From NCBI RefSeq assembly GCF_003591485.1, contig NZ_QZCF01000003.1, positions 558,001 to 622,000 on the forward strand: DNA of 64,000 nucleotides, read 5' to 3'. The notes under the pieces are model-generated. The model saw only the letters and a program-made list of their open reading frames with translations. It was not told where the DNA came from and searched no databases. This document shows, piece after piece, positions 9,312 to 17,748 of the stretch (the stretch's first letter is position 1; each line of letters starts with the position of its first letter). The translations under genes were made by a program, and so were the position numbers. The stretch is from Paenibacillus sp. 1011MAR3C5. GTDB taxonomy: Bacteria; Bacillota; Bacilli; Paenibacillales; Paenibacillaceae.

Positions 9312-9324
9312 GGGAGGCATACGA

Positions 9325-10383
9325 ATGTCCAAAATAAAAGTTGCGATTATCGGTTGCGGTACCATTGCCAATCACGCTCATATTCCATCTTATATGAAAA
9401 ATGAAGATGCGGAGATCATATATTTTTGCGATATTAACAGGGAACGGGCAGAAAAAGCGGTGAAGGACTATGAGTGCGGAAAGGCCATTACAGATTATCG
9501 TGAACTATTAAATGATCCTGAAGTCGATGCCGTATCGATCTGCACGCCGAATAATGTCCATGCATCAATTGCCATAGACTGTATGAAAGCAGGCAAGCAT
9601 GTACTGTGCGAAAAGCCTGCGGCAAGAACCTATGCGGAAGCGCTGGAGATGCAAAAGGTTCAGCATGAAACGGGAGTCACCTTAAATATCGGCGTCGTCA
9701 ACCGTTTCAATACAAGCGTGAATCGAATTAAAGATATGATCCAGGGCGGCGAGCTGGGCGAGCTGTATCATGTCTATGTCAGCTTTCGCGCGCAGCGCAG
9801 CATTCCGGGCCTGGGCGGCGACTTCACCACGAAAGCGGTGTCGGGCGGCGGCGTACTGATCGACTGGGGCGTGCACTACTTGGATATTGTGATGTATTGC
9901 GCCGGCGATCCGGAGCCGCGTACCGTATCCGGCCAAGCGTTCTCCAAGCTAGGCAAGGATATGAAAAATTATGCCTACCTCAATATGTGGGCCGGTCCGC
10001 CGAAATATGACGGCACGTATGATGTTGACGATTTTGTTACCGGGATGATTCGTACTTCCGGGCCAACGATTTCCCTGAACGGCGCTTGGGCGCAAAATAT
10101 TGGAGTTAGCGAGACGTATATCGATTTTTTGGGCGATAAGGCGGGTATTCGCTTGCAGTATGGCGCTGACTTTAAGCTTTATAGCGCTCAGAACGGCGCT
10201 TTGCTGGAGACCATCCCTCAATTCAAGGAAGGCAATCATTTTCAGAATGAAATCGACAGCTTCATCGCGTGCATTCGAACGGGCGAGAAGCTGCCATCCC
10301 ATATTGATACGGTCATTCTGTCTTCCAAAATGATTCAAGCGATTTATGATTCATCAGACAATGGCCGGGAAATCTCTTTCTAG
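9325..10383 (+). CDS. Gfo/Idh/MocA family oxidoreductase
   Basis: A 352-residue NAD(P)-dependent dehydrogenase of sugars or cyclitols. The N-terminal Rossmann fold shows VAIIGCGTIANHAHIP, and the family's EKP motif is present as CEKPAA near residue 95. The C-terminal domain contains GGGVLIDWGVHYLDI, where the His is the usual catalytic residue. The ribosome site GGGAGG precedes ATG at 9325, and the gene is in line with the regulator 13 bases upstream. With the next two genes it probably processes the sugar imported by the transporter; the exact substrate is not deducible. Confidence 0.9.
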   Translation: MSKIKVAIIGCGTIANHAHIPSYMKNEDAEIIYFCDINRERAEKAVKDYECGKAITDYRELLNDPEVDAVSICTPNNVHASIAIDCMKAGKHVLCEKPAARTYAEALEMQKVQHETGVTLNIGVVNRFNTSVNRIKDMIQGGELGELYHVYVSFRAQRSIPGLGGDFTTKAVSGGGVLIDWGVHYLDIVMYCAGDPEPRTVSGQAFSKLGKDMKNYAYLNMWAGPPKYDGTYDVDDFVTGMIRTSGPTISLNGAWAQNIGVSETYIDFLGDKAGIRLQYGADFKLYSAQNGALLETIPQFKEGNHFQNEIDSFIACIRTGEKLPSHIDTVILSSKMIQAIYDSSDNGREISF

Positions 10384-10400
10384 CGAGAGGAGAACGCGAT

Positions 10401-11243
10401 ATGAAAAAGATAGGCTTTATCGATTATTACTTGGATGAATTCCATGCGAACAAATATCCGAATTGGATGGAAGAGGCGTCCGGCGGAACGATGAAGGTTG
10501 CTTATGCTTACGGGAAAATAGACAGCCCTAACGGTATCAGCAATGCGGAGTGGTGCCGCAGCCATGGAGTGGAACTGCTGGACACGATTGAAGACGTTGT
10601 GGAGCGCAGCGATTATTTGATCGTGCTGTCGCCAGACCATCCAGAATATCATGAGGAGCTGTCCGATCTTCCGCTGAGATCCGGCAAGCCAACCTACATC
10701 GATAAGACCTTCGCTCCAGACAGGGCGGCGGCAGAGAGAATGTTCCAGCTTGCTGAGCAATATGGAACGCCGATGTACTCTACGTCTGCGCTTCGTTATG
10801 CGGCTGAATATACGGCTATGGCTGATCCGCAATCAGAGGCGGAAACGATCAGCAGTTGGGGGCCGGGCCTCTTCTCTAATTACGCCATTCATCAAATCGA
10901 GCCTATCGTGGCATGTATGGGAGCTGGAGCGAAGAGAGTGATGTTTACGGGTACAGCTGAGTCGCCGGCACTGCTGATTGATTACGGCAACGGAAGACAA
11001 GCGACATTGCATCAATTGGGCTGGGAGTGCCCATTTATGATGGCCGTCAAATATAAAGAAGGCCCCACCGTCGTGAAGAAGGTTGAATCTCCATTTTTTG
11101 AGCTGTTTATTGAGAGCATGGTGTCCTTTTTCCGAACATCGATTCCTGCAGTAGCTTCGTCTGAAACACTGTCTGTCATTACGATTATTGAATATGGCAT
11201 TAAGGCTATGGAGAAGCCTCATCAATGGGTACAGCTGCCTTAA
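10401..11243 (+). CDS. Gfo/Idh/MocA-like oxidoreductase, short divergent form
   Basis: A 280-residue protein starting at ATG 10401 behind AGAGGAG. The N-terminal half resembles a Rossmann-like cofactor domain (GFIDYYLDEFHANKYPNW, then DYLIVLSPDHPEYH), and YIDKTFAPD occupies the place of the EKP motif of the preceding gene, again with a Lys. The C-terminal half is shorter than usual. The canonical glycine-rich loop is not evident, so cofactor binding may be altered or lost. Its position between a true Gfo/Idh enzyme and an FAD oxidoreductase suggests the same catabolic pathway. The family call is moderate; the function is unassigned. Confidence 0.65.
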   Translation: MKKIGFIDYYLDEFHANKYPNWMEEASGGTMKVAYAYGKIDSPNGISNAEWCRSHGVELLDTIEDVVERSDYLIVLSPDHPEYHEELSDLPLRSGKPTYIDKTFAPDRAAAERMFQLAEQYGTPMYSTSALRYAAEYTAMADPQSEAETISSWGPGLFSNYAIHQIEPIVACMGAGAKRVMFTGTAESPALLIDYGNGRQATLHQLGWECPFMMAVKYKEGPTVVKKVESPFFELFIESMVSFFRTSIPAVASSETLSVITIIEYGIKAMEKPHQWVQLP

Positions 11244-11286
11244 TTTGATGGGGATAGACATTAGCGGAAGAGGAGTGGCTATTACA

Positions 11287-12861
11287 ATGGTACAACACTT
11301 GAATGCAGATATCGTCATTATCGGAGGCAGTACCGGCGGAGTCGCAGCAGCATTAGCAGCAGCCAAAGCGGGCAAGCGTGTCATTATGACGGAGGAAAGC
11401 GATTGGATTGGCGGTCAGTTGACGAGTCAAGCCGTTCCCCCGGACGAGCATGCATGGATTGAGCAATTTGGCTGTACGGCAAGCTATCGTCAATTTCGAA
11501 ATCGAGTAAGGCAATACTACATGAATAACTTTCCTGTCACGCCGGAAGCGCGTATGCGACGAGCCTTTAACCCCGGGAATGCATCTGTCAGCAAACTATC
11601 GCATGAGCCGAGAGCAGCTCTTGCTGTGCTGCGCGATATGCTTGCTCCTTATGTGCATAGCGGCCGCCTGACGGTTCTGGAATATTACAAGGTGGAACAG
11701 GCAGAGACGAATGGCGACCGAATCGTTTCGACGCAATTGAAGCATGTGCTGACAGATGAGAAAGTGATACTGACGGGGGCCTACTTCCTGGATGCAACCG
11801 ATGAAGGAGATGTATTGCCTCTGGCGAGCGTAGAATACGTAACAGGGGCAGAGTCGGTGGAAGATACGGGCGAGCCCCATGCGCTGCCGGGCAAGGCTGA
11901 TCCTATGGATATGCAAGCTATCACATGGTGCTTCGCCATGGACCATATCGAGGGCGAGGACTTTACGATAAGAAGGCCGGACCAGTATGACTTCTGGCGA
12001 AGCTATCGCGCGGACTTCTGGCCGGATAAGCAGCTGAGCTGGGCGGGAGTGGTGCCTTATAATCTTAAGCCGACAACCTACAGCTTATTCCCGGATGGCA
12101 AGCACTTCTCCTTATGGCAATATAGACGCTTGATCGATCGTCAGCTGTTCGTGCCGGGCACCTTTGAAAGCGATCTGACAGTTGTGAATTGGCCGCAAAA
12201 TGATTACTGGCTGGGGCCGGTCATTGATGTAAGCGCCGAGGAGAGAGCGAAGCATCTGCACAATGCGAGGGAGCTGAGCTTCTCGCTGCTATACTGGATG
12301 CAGACAGAGGCTCCGCGTCCGGATGGAGGCGCTGGTTATCCTGGGCTTCGTCTTCGCGGCGATGCAACCGGTACGATAGATGGTTTGGCGAAAATGCCGT
12401 ATATTCGTGAATCGCGCCGGATCAAAGCGGAATGTACGGTGCTTGAGCAGCATTTGAGCCCGGATTGCCGCAAGGACGGGAAGGCGGAACGTTATCCCGA
12501 CAGTGTAGGGATTGGGTCTTACCGGATTGACTTGCATCCAAGCACATCGCTTCGCACTTATATAGATGTAGCTTCCTTGCCGTTCTATATCCCGTTAGGC
12601 GCCTTGATCCCTGTGCGGATGGACAATTTGCTGGCAGCCTGCAAAAATATCGGAACGACCCATATTACCAACGGTTGCTACCGGCTGCATCCAGTGGAGT
12701 GGAATATAGGGGAAGCAGCAGGTTATTTGGCTGCTTACTGCGTAGAGAATGGGCTGAGACCGCGTGATGTTCGCAACAATGCGGAGCAGCTTGAGCAATT
12801 CCAAAAGCTGCTGGTAGCGGAGGGCATCGAGCTGGATTGGCCATCTGTCCATTCGGTATAA
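11287..12861 (+). CDS. FAD-dependent oxidoreductase (PF12831-type)
   Basis: A 524-residue flavoprotein. The N-terminus has a textbook FAD-binding motif, ADIVIIGGSTGGVAAALAAA, followed by GKRVIMTEESDWIGGQLTSQ. This matches the FAD_oxidored family often found in carbohydrate loci of Paenibacillus and Bacteroidetes. A second FAD contact, DATDEGDVLPL, is near residue 170. ATG at 11287 places the beta strand at the extreme N-terminus; in-frame alternatives are GTG 11275 and ATG 11248. The ribosome site is modest (GAGGAG). It is the last gene of the locus, closed by a terminator at 12914. The substrate is unknown. Confidence 0.85.
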   Translation: MVQHLNADIVIIGGSTGGVAAALAAAKAGKRVIMTEESDWIGGQLTSQAVPPDEHAWIEQFGCTASYRQFRNRVRQYYMNNFPVTPEARMRRAFNPGNASVSKLSHEPRAALAVLRDMLAPYVHSGRLTVLEYYKVEQAETNGDRIVSTQLKHVLTDEKVILTGAYFLDATDEGDVLPLASVEYVTGAESVEDTGEPHALPGKADPMDMQAITWCFAMDHIEGEDFTIRRPDQYDFWRSYRADFWPDKQLSWAGVVPYNLKPTTYSLFPDGKHFSLWQYRRLIDRQLFVPGTFESDLTVVNWPQNDYWLGPVIDVSAEERAKHLHNARELSFSLLYWMQTEAPRPDGGAGYPGLRLRGDATGTIDGLAKMPYIRESRRIKAECTVLEQHLSPDCRKDGKAERYPDSVGIGSYRIDLHPSTSLRTYIDVASLPFYIPLGALIPVRMDNLLAACKNIGTTHITNGCYRLHPVEWNIGEAAGYLAAYCVENGLRPRDVRNNAEQLEQFQKLLVAEGIELDWPSVHSV

Positions 12862-12913
12862 ATGCCGCCCATCGAATAAAGAATCGCATAGCGAGAATCG
12901 GATTGTCGAGAAG

Positions 12914-12959
12914 GAGCTGTCCCGAATGTCTGAAGTGACATAGGGGCAGCTCTCTTTTT
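12914..12959 (+). terminator. Rho-independent terminator after the sugar locus
   Basis: Stem GAGCTGTCCC (12914-12923) with GGGGCAGCTC (12943-12952), one G-U pair, followed by TCTTTTTG. Confidence 0.8.
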
Positions 12960-13025
12960 GAGTCGGAAATTTCGTTATTGTTATTGTGCGTACGTACTGT
13001 GGGGCATTGCACGCTCATGGGTGGG

Positions 13026-13200
13026 ATTAAGTCGATATAATCGACTTAAATGCCTGTAGCAGCTTCATCTAACTCGAATAAGTCGGTAGTGCCGACTTAA
13101 ATGCTCTTAGCCGCCTCGTCTGACCTTAATAAGTTGATCAGATCGACCTAATCCGCGAATCCGTCTCGACCGTCCCGTACAAGTCAATGTTATCCTGATC
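13026..13200. repeat. Tandem array, 51-bp period, each unit with a palindromic core
   Basis: Three units begin with imperfect palindromes of 19 bases at 13029-13047 (AAGTCGATATAATCGACTT), 13080-13098 (AAGTCGGTAGTGCCGACTT) and 13131-13149 (AAGTTGATCAGATCGACCT), spaced exactly 51 bases apart. A decayed fourth core lies near 13181. The intervening 32 bases are also similar (GC-rich start, CGTCT or CATCT, then a TTAA/CGAA end). The cores covary: changes in one arm are mirrored in the other in units 1 and 2. The rest of 12960-13380 shows no gene. Confidence 0.8.
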
Positions 13201-13380
13201 GGAGCGAGAGTGTGATCATTCGAGTCATCTTATCAAGCAAGCAAACCTGCTTATGGGACAGCCTCTTTTTCATTGTGAAGAGGAACATGGCAGTAGTGGA
13301 AGGACCGCTTACCTCTGTCTGTCCCTTTTGCATTGTCTGCAAAAATAAGCGATGATCACTATTAGCAGGGGAGGAGAACG

Positions 13381-13729
13381 ATGGATCGTATCCAGTATGT
13401 ATCACAATTTCATTTGATGCGCTCACTTTCGGAGACTGATTTGACCGAGATGGATAAGCTGACCATCATTACAACCGTCAGGATAGCGAGCTTGCCGTCT
13501 CTGTCGATGCTTCAACTCTATCTGAGCTAGCGCAGATGAGCTAATCGCCCGGACGCATCCGGACGAGGATGTGAACGAGCTGGTGTTGTCGGCGCTTGAG
13601 TTCGATAACGAAGGAGCCTTCCGGTTGGGTTATGATGCGGGGGAGACGCCGGCTGGACAGCTTTACATATACGCGCTCTTTTCGGCGGCGTTGGAATTAG
13701 ACAGTACGCTGGTGTATGAGACGTATTAG
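13381..13729 (+). pseudogene. Frameshifted small gene of unknown function
   Basis: A good ribosome site (GGGGAGGAG) precedes ATG 13381. The first frame gives MDRIQYVSQFHLMRSLSETD and so on, but ends after 49 codons. The sequence reads sensibly only by changing frame twice: a middle part HHYNRQDSELAVSVDASTLS lies in the second frame, and a long C-terminal part (DELIARTHPDEDVNELVLSA, then FDNEGAFRLGYDAG and LYIYALFSAALELD) in the third, ending at TAG 13727-13729. A terminator follows at 13761. This is the pattern of a gene of about 115 codons broken by two indels; sequencing error is the alternative. No family was recognised. Confidence 0.65.
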
Positions 13730-13760
13730 TTATTTCGGTGACGTAATCAGGGGCAAGTTT

Positions 13761-13786
13761 AACCTCTCTCTACAGGGAGGTTTTTT
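13761..13786 (+). terminator. Rho-independent terminator
   Basis: AACCTC (13761-13766) pairs with GAGGTT (13777-13782) and is followed by a run of T. It closes the broken gene upstream. Confidence 0.75.
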
Positions 13787-13910
13787 GCGTTAAGTAGTAC
13801 TCGTGACGGACTTGGGAGGATAATATTTACATAATGGAAGGACTGCTCTTGTTTCTGGCGAATAAGTCCTAAGAACTAGAAAATTCATAGGGCTAGGAGC
13901 GGAGCATAGT

Positions 13911-14702
13911 ATGTGGGCAGAAGTGGCTGCATTTTTCAAAGCTAATACAACAGAAGCAGTTCTCATATCCATCATTGGCACGATATTAGTGTGGATGTAT
14001 AAGCAGTTCAAAGGCATGATCGATCGTGAGCAGCAGGATAAGTTGACGATAGCTCAGCTGAAGCAAACCTTATTTACGAAGCTTGAGCTAAGCATTGCAA
14101 GTGTGCTTCATCTAAATAGCGAGGACAGTAAACAGCATATGTATGTCCTTCTTGGAGAATGCGGTCCATATTTGACTAAAACGCAGCGTACGATTATTCG
14201 GGATTACTATAAGCATTTTGACCGTTCATTGTTGTATTCCTTGCATGCTTTAGTCATGACTGAGGTAGACAAGCTGACGAGGCAATTGGAAAAATTAAAT
14301 GAGAATAAGGACAGTAGTGAATGGCTGCATTATATTCAAAGGTTGTATGCCCCGATCTGGCCTATCATAGTGCTGGCAATCATGATATTGTTTGTTTTTG
14401 CGGTCATCAGCCTTGTACAAATGGGTTCTACTTTATGGCTTAAGTTGAATCTGGTGTTATTAGGCGTTACGATTTTTATTGGTGCGACGATTGCTGTAAG
14501 TATAGTGTCCTTTATTGTGAAGCGAGAGTTAGGCAAGCAAGGAGGGATACGATGGTCTGTCATTGCACTTATTATTTTTTCACCAGCGCTACCATTTGTG
14601 CTTAATCGGATAGATGCTTCGATTTACGTATTTGTTGCCCAGGTGCTGGGGCTGGCCTACATCTCATACAGCAAAAGACCACGCGAAGTCATAATGCCTT
14701 AA
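13911..14702 (+). CDS. Membrane protein of unknown function
   Basis: A 263-residue protein with an N-terminal transmembrane helix (residues 14-30, AVLISIIGTILVWMYKQF), a soluble and partly coiled-coil middle region (to about 145), and four further hydrophobic helices in the C-terminal 115 residues. ATG 13911 has a fair ribosome site (TAGGAGCGGAG). It stands alone between terminators. No family motif was recognised; the architecture is compatible with a small channel or phage-holin-like anchor, but nothing supports a specific role. Confidence 0.65.
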   Translation: MWAEVAAFFKANTTEAVLISIIGTILVWMYKQFKGMIDREQQDKLTIAQLKQTLFTKLELSIASVLHLNSEDSKQHMYVLLGECGPYLTKTQRTIIRDYYKHFDRSLLYSLHALVMTEVDKLTRQLEKLNENKDSSEWLHYIQRLYAPIWPIIVLAIMILFVFAVISLVQMGSTLWLKLNLVLLGVTIFIGATIAVSIVSFIVKRELGKQGGIRWSVIALIIFSPALPFVLNRIDASIYVFVAQVLGLAYISYSKRPREVIMP

Positions 14703-14782
14703 TTTCGAATTTGACTCCGCCAACCCTAATAAGATAACATGTAGGTAATTCCCATTAAGGAGAGAATTTAATGTCTGGGGCC

Positions 14783-14902
14783 GTTCTTAACTAATCAAAT
14801 TCCATATTAGAGGTATTCGGCAAAGCTGGATGGACCATGTGCTCATTTGAGGGTGGTTTGTTTTTTGTTGGCTAATCGGATGCTTCGGAATTAGTTAAGA
14901 AC
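14783..14902. repeat. 120-bp stretch bounded by a perfect 13-bp inverted repeat
   Basis: GTTCTTAACTAAT at 14783-14795 and its exact reverse complement ATTAGTTAAGAAC at 14890-14902 enclose 94 bases without a gene. It could be a small mobile-repeat remnant or a structured RNA. Between 14703 and 15154 there is otherwise only this feature and two terminators. Confidence 0.5.
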
Positions 14903-14948
14903 TACGGATTAATCTAACCTTAGGGGACGCCTATACCATTGCGCCTTC

Positions 14949-14976
14949 ATCCGTACTGAGTTCAGTGCGGATTTTT
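14949..14976 (+). terminator. Rho-independent terminator
   Basis: ATCCGTACTGA pairs with TCAGTGCGGAT, with one mismatch, followed by TTTTTGCGTTTTT. Confidence 0.75.
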
Positions 14977-15011
14977 GCGTTTTTGGAAGATTTTTCAGGC
15001 ATCTGCAATAT

Positions 15012-15048
15012 AGGGCAGAGATGACGTATGTTCATCTCTGCCCTTTTT
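15012..15048 (+). terminator. Rho-independent terminator, very strong
   Basis: A perfect 13-base stem AGGGCAGAGATGA (15012-15024) with TCATCTCTGCCCT (15032-15044), then a T run. It is the second terminator within 100 bases. Confidence 0.85.
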
Positions 15049-15154
15049 GCGTTTCACCAAAAAATGAGGAGTGATGACATGTCAGTGTTAATTGTGCGGA
15101 TAAGACCAAAGCGGAGAAAAACAATTTTTTATACGAGTCAGGAGGATGAAACGA

Positions 15155-16339
15155 ATGAACAATTACGTGGAACAAGTGAGCGAGCAGATGACTTTGCAAG
15201 AAGGGACGCAGGTCATTGAACAACTGCTGCTAGAATCCTATTTGCAGCCAGGCATATCAACAAAGGAACTGGCTAGAAAGACGTTGCTTCCCGTACCGGT
15301 CGCAGCTGCCGTGAAGCGGGAGCTAATCAAAGCGGGAGCGCTCGTTCAAGAGCGGGGCGTTCGATGTACGCCAGAGGGTGCTGCCTGGATCGAGGAAGAA
15401 TGGGGATACCGCGGTCTCTACCGCTCATTCCATCAAGCTTTGCTTCATACAAACGAATGGGTTGAGGATCTGAATGTTATTCTGAAAAAGCTGAATACCC
15501 TGTTCCCGCTGCGACCGTCCGTTGACGTGCGCATTGATCAATCCAAGTGTACGCCGGAGACCAGTCTGCGCCGGGCCATTCTTTGTCTCCAGCAGCATGC
15601 GCTGATCGGCAAGCGGATACTATGTGTGGGGGATGACGATCTGGTGAGCGTGTCGATCGGTTTGCTGCTTAAGAAGCTGTTCCCGAACGGTGGGCATACG
15701 GCGACGAGAATAGATGTGATGGACATCGATGAGCGATTTATCGGTTACATTGAAGCTGTGGCGAAGGAGTATGACTTGCCCATTCGGTGTCATCGCATCG
15801 ACTTCAGGGAGCCGCTTCCGCTTACGCTATGCGGTCAATACGACGGATTCTTTACGGATCCGCCGTACACGCTGCAAGGGATGAGCCTGTTCGTATCGCG
15901 TGGCATTCAGGCGATGAAGCGATTGAAGGGGCTGCCAATCTTCCTATCCTTCGCGCATAAATCGCCGGCTTTCATGCTTGCCATGCAGCGGGAATTTGTC
16001 CGGATGGGGTTAACGGTATGCGCAAACTTCCCTCACTTCAACGAATATGAAGCTGCTGAGATGATTGCGAACCGCAGCCAAATGTTCATTCTACGCACGA
16101 CGGACCAGACAGAGCCGGAGCATAGCGGGGCTTTCACCGATGCCCTGTATACGGGAGAAGTCAAGCAGACGCTGCGCACCTATCGATGCAAGCAATGCTC
16201 GCAGCATGTCTTCGTAGGCATCAAAGGGGAGATTGCGACGATTGAGCAGTTGAAGAACGAGGGCTGTCCTTCTTGCGCGAACGATACGTTCAATATGGTG
16301 GAGAAGAGGGCGGTTTCCGGTTTGGGCGATTCAGGCTAG
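15155..16339 (+). CDS. bpsA: N4-bis(aminopropyl)spermidine synthase-like protein (BpsA family)
   Basis: A 394-residue member of the branched-chain polyamine synthase family (formerly DUF43). The archaeal enzyme adds two aminopropyl groups from decarboxylated S-adenosylmethionine to spermidine. ATG 15155 is chosen because GGAGG at 15141-15145 is nine bases upstream. Residues about 15-75 form a winged-helix-like domain (GISTKELARKTLLPVPVAAA). The catalytic fold carries the family's GDDD motif as CVGDDDLVSV near residue 155, plus the motif FTDPPYTLQG near 230. The C-terminus has a zinc-ribbon-like CxxC pair (YRCKQCSQHV and CPSCAND). No decarboxylase or aminopropyltransferase gene is adjacent. 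In a mesophile the product could differ from that of thermophiles. Confidence 0.85.
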   Translation: MNNYVEQVSEQMTLQEGTQVIEQLLLESYLQPGISTKELARKTLLPVPVAAAVKRELIKAGALVQERGVRCTPEGAAWIEEEWGYRGLYRSFHQALLHTNEWVEDLNVILKKLNTLFPLRPSVDVRIDQSKCTPETSLRRAILCLQQHALIGKRILCVGDDDLVSVSIGLLLKKLFPNGGHTATRIDVMDIDERFIGYIEAVAKEYDLPIRCHRIDFREPLPLTLCGQYDGFFTDPPYTLQGMSLFVSRGIQAMKRLKGLPIFLSFAHKSPAFMLAMQREFVRMGLTVCANFPHFNEYEAAEMIANRSQMFILRTTDQTEPEHSGAFTDALYTGEVKQTLRTYRCKQCSQHVFVGIKGEIATIEQLKNEGCPSCANDTFNMVEKRAVSGLGDSG

Positions 16340-16464
16340 CGTCAGGCGATGCTAGATTCTATAAAAATGTTCCAGAATATATGCATATTCATGAATGAAC
16401 ATCGTAAGACGGGCTATCCTGATAGTATTGGCAGGTAATCCGGTACGAAAGTAGGGTGGGAAAC

Positions 16465-16719
16465 ATGATTGGCATTCATTCTGCACACCGCAGACTTGCG
16501 GAACTAACCCTGAAGGCGAAGTCGACAGGGGGCAATTATGATCGGCTTTCGGCTGTGGAGAAACAGGAATTAGCCCATTGTCTGACGGTCAATCTGGAGC
16601 TGGTACGGAAGCTCGATTCGTTGAAATCACTGGCATTCGTAGCGTACGAGCAAGGCGATATGGTATGGCATGAGGAGATTTGCGAGAGGCTTGAAGAGAT
16701 GGAAGCGGGCTTGCTGTAG
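16465..16719 (+). CDS. Small conserved protein, possibly DUF7667 type
   Basis: An 84-residue protein starting at ATG 16465 behind AGGGTGGG (in-frame GTG at 16456 is less likely). It is predicted fully helical. The pattern HxAHRRLAEL at the N-terminus, then KQELAHCLTVNLELVRKLD and a C-terminal CERLEEMEAG, resembles a small family I recall from Paenibacillus genomes, but the family name is from memory. It is monocistronic. The function is unknown; it is cytosolic, with no signal peptide. Confidence 0.65.
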   Translation: MIGIHSAHRRLAELTLKAKSTGGNYDRLSAVEKQELAHCLTVNLELVRKLDSLKSLAFVAYEQGDMVWHEEICERLEEMEAGLL

Positions 16720-16835
16720 CGGACCCAAATCAACTAGTCTCAAAGCATTCCATTCTTCATAAAATTTGCTATGATAGAGAAGTTGGGGGAAACTCTGACA
16801 TCGATATCATAATGATGAATAATGGGGTGTGCGGA

Positions 16836-17621
16836 ATGTCGTTGTTTAATCGAATGATGGCAAGTGTGGGAATCGGTTCTGCGAAGCTGGATACGCTTCT
16901 GGAGAAGACGGCTTATTATCCTGGAGAAGAAGTCCGGGGAGTTGTCCGGATTCAGGGAGGCGCGGTCGGGCAACGGATCGAAGGCATCGACTTGACCATA
17001 ATGACCACGTATTTAAAGGAAATAAACGACAGCAAGATTCCGCAAAACGTTCAGCTCGGAACGGTTCGTGTATCGCCTCCGATTGATGTGCAGCCGAATG
17101 CGGCGCTAGAGCTACCATTCTCGTTCTATCTGGCCTCGAATACGCCGCTTACGATGGGCAGATCGTCGGTCTGGATCAAGACTACAGCGGATATCCGCTC
17201 GGCAGTGGATCCGACGGATAATGACCGGATTGAGGTCGTGCCTACTCCTGCTATGCGTGCGGTCATGCAGGCAATCGAGCTGCTCGGATTCCGTATGCGC
17301 GAAGCGGAGACTCTGTATGCCCCTCGGCTTGGCGGCCAGCATTCGCCGTTCGTCCAAGAGTTCGAATGGGTGCCATATTCCGGCGCCTATCGGGGCAGGT
17401 TGGATGAGCTCGAAGTCGTATTCCTGCGCAATCAACCGTCGGAGCTGGAACTGCTGCTTCAGATCGACCGGAGAGCGACAAGCTTGTTCGGCATGTTCGC
17501 CGAAGCAATGGACATGGATGAAAGCTTCGTACGGGTAACCGTTACGAATGCCGATGCCCAGCGCGGTCCGCAGCATGTCGCATCGCTGCTGGATCAAGTC
17601 ATTTCCAGATACGCACATTAA
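16836..17621 (+). CDS. spo0M: Sporulation-control protein Spo0M
   Basis: A 261-residue protein of the Spo0M family, an arrestin-like beta-sandwich that modulates early sporulation in Bacillus. ATG 16836 is preferred; the frame opens at 16812. The N-terminus MSLFNRMMASVGIGSAKLDT with LEKTAYYPGEEVRGVVRI is diagnostic, as is the middle TYLKEINDSK segment. Length agrees with the Bacillus subtilis protein. It is probably monocistronic, ended by a terminator at 17649. It supports assignment of the window to an endospore former. Confidence 0.92.
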   Translation: MSLFNRMMASVGIGSAKLDTLLEKTAYYPGEEVRGVVRIQGGAVGQRIEGIDLTIMTTYLKEINDSKIPQNVQLGTVRVSPPIDVQPNAALELPFSFYLASNTPLTMGRSSVWIKTTADIRSAVDPTDNDRIEVVPTPAMRAVMQAIELLGFRMREAETLYAPRLGGQHSPFVQEFEWVPYSGAYRGRLDELEVVFLRNQPSELELLLQIDRRATSLFGMFAEAMDMDESFVRVTVTNADAQRGPQHVASLLDQVISRYAH

Positions 17622-17648
17622 CGCAGCACACGATAGGTACTTTCGTCG

Positions 17649-17696
17649 GACCGCATGGCATGCTTACTCAGCTTGCTATGCGGTCTGTTTTTTCTT
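17649..17696 (+). terminator. Rho-independent terminator after spo0M
   Basis: GACCGCAT (17649-17656) pairs with ATGCGGTC (17678-17685), followed by TGTTTTTTCTTT. Confidence 0.8.
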
Positions 17697-17748
17697 TATG
17701 ATTATGTTGGCAAGCATATAGATTACCTTGACCAGAAAGGTGTTGCAG

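Noticed and set aside
13026-13200. CRISPR-like array
   Set aside because: The whole 51-bp unit is related, not just alternating repeats with unique spacers; cores are palindromic and no cas gene is near.
14800-14880. T-box leader
   Set aside because: GAGGGTGG is present, but the following bases are T-rich and do not continue the T-box antiterminator sequence, and no tRNA-related gene follows.
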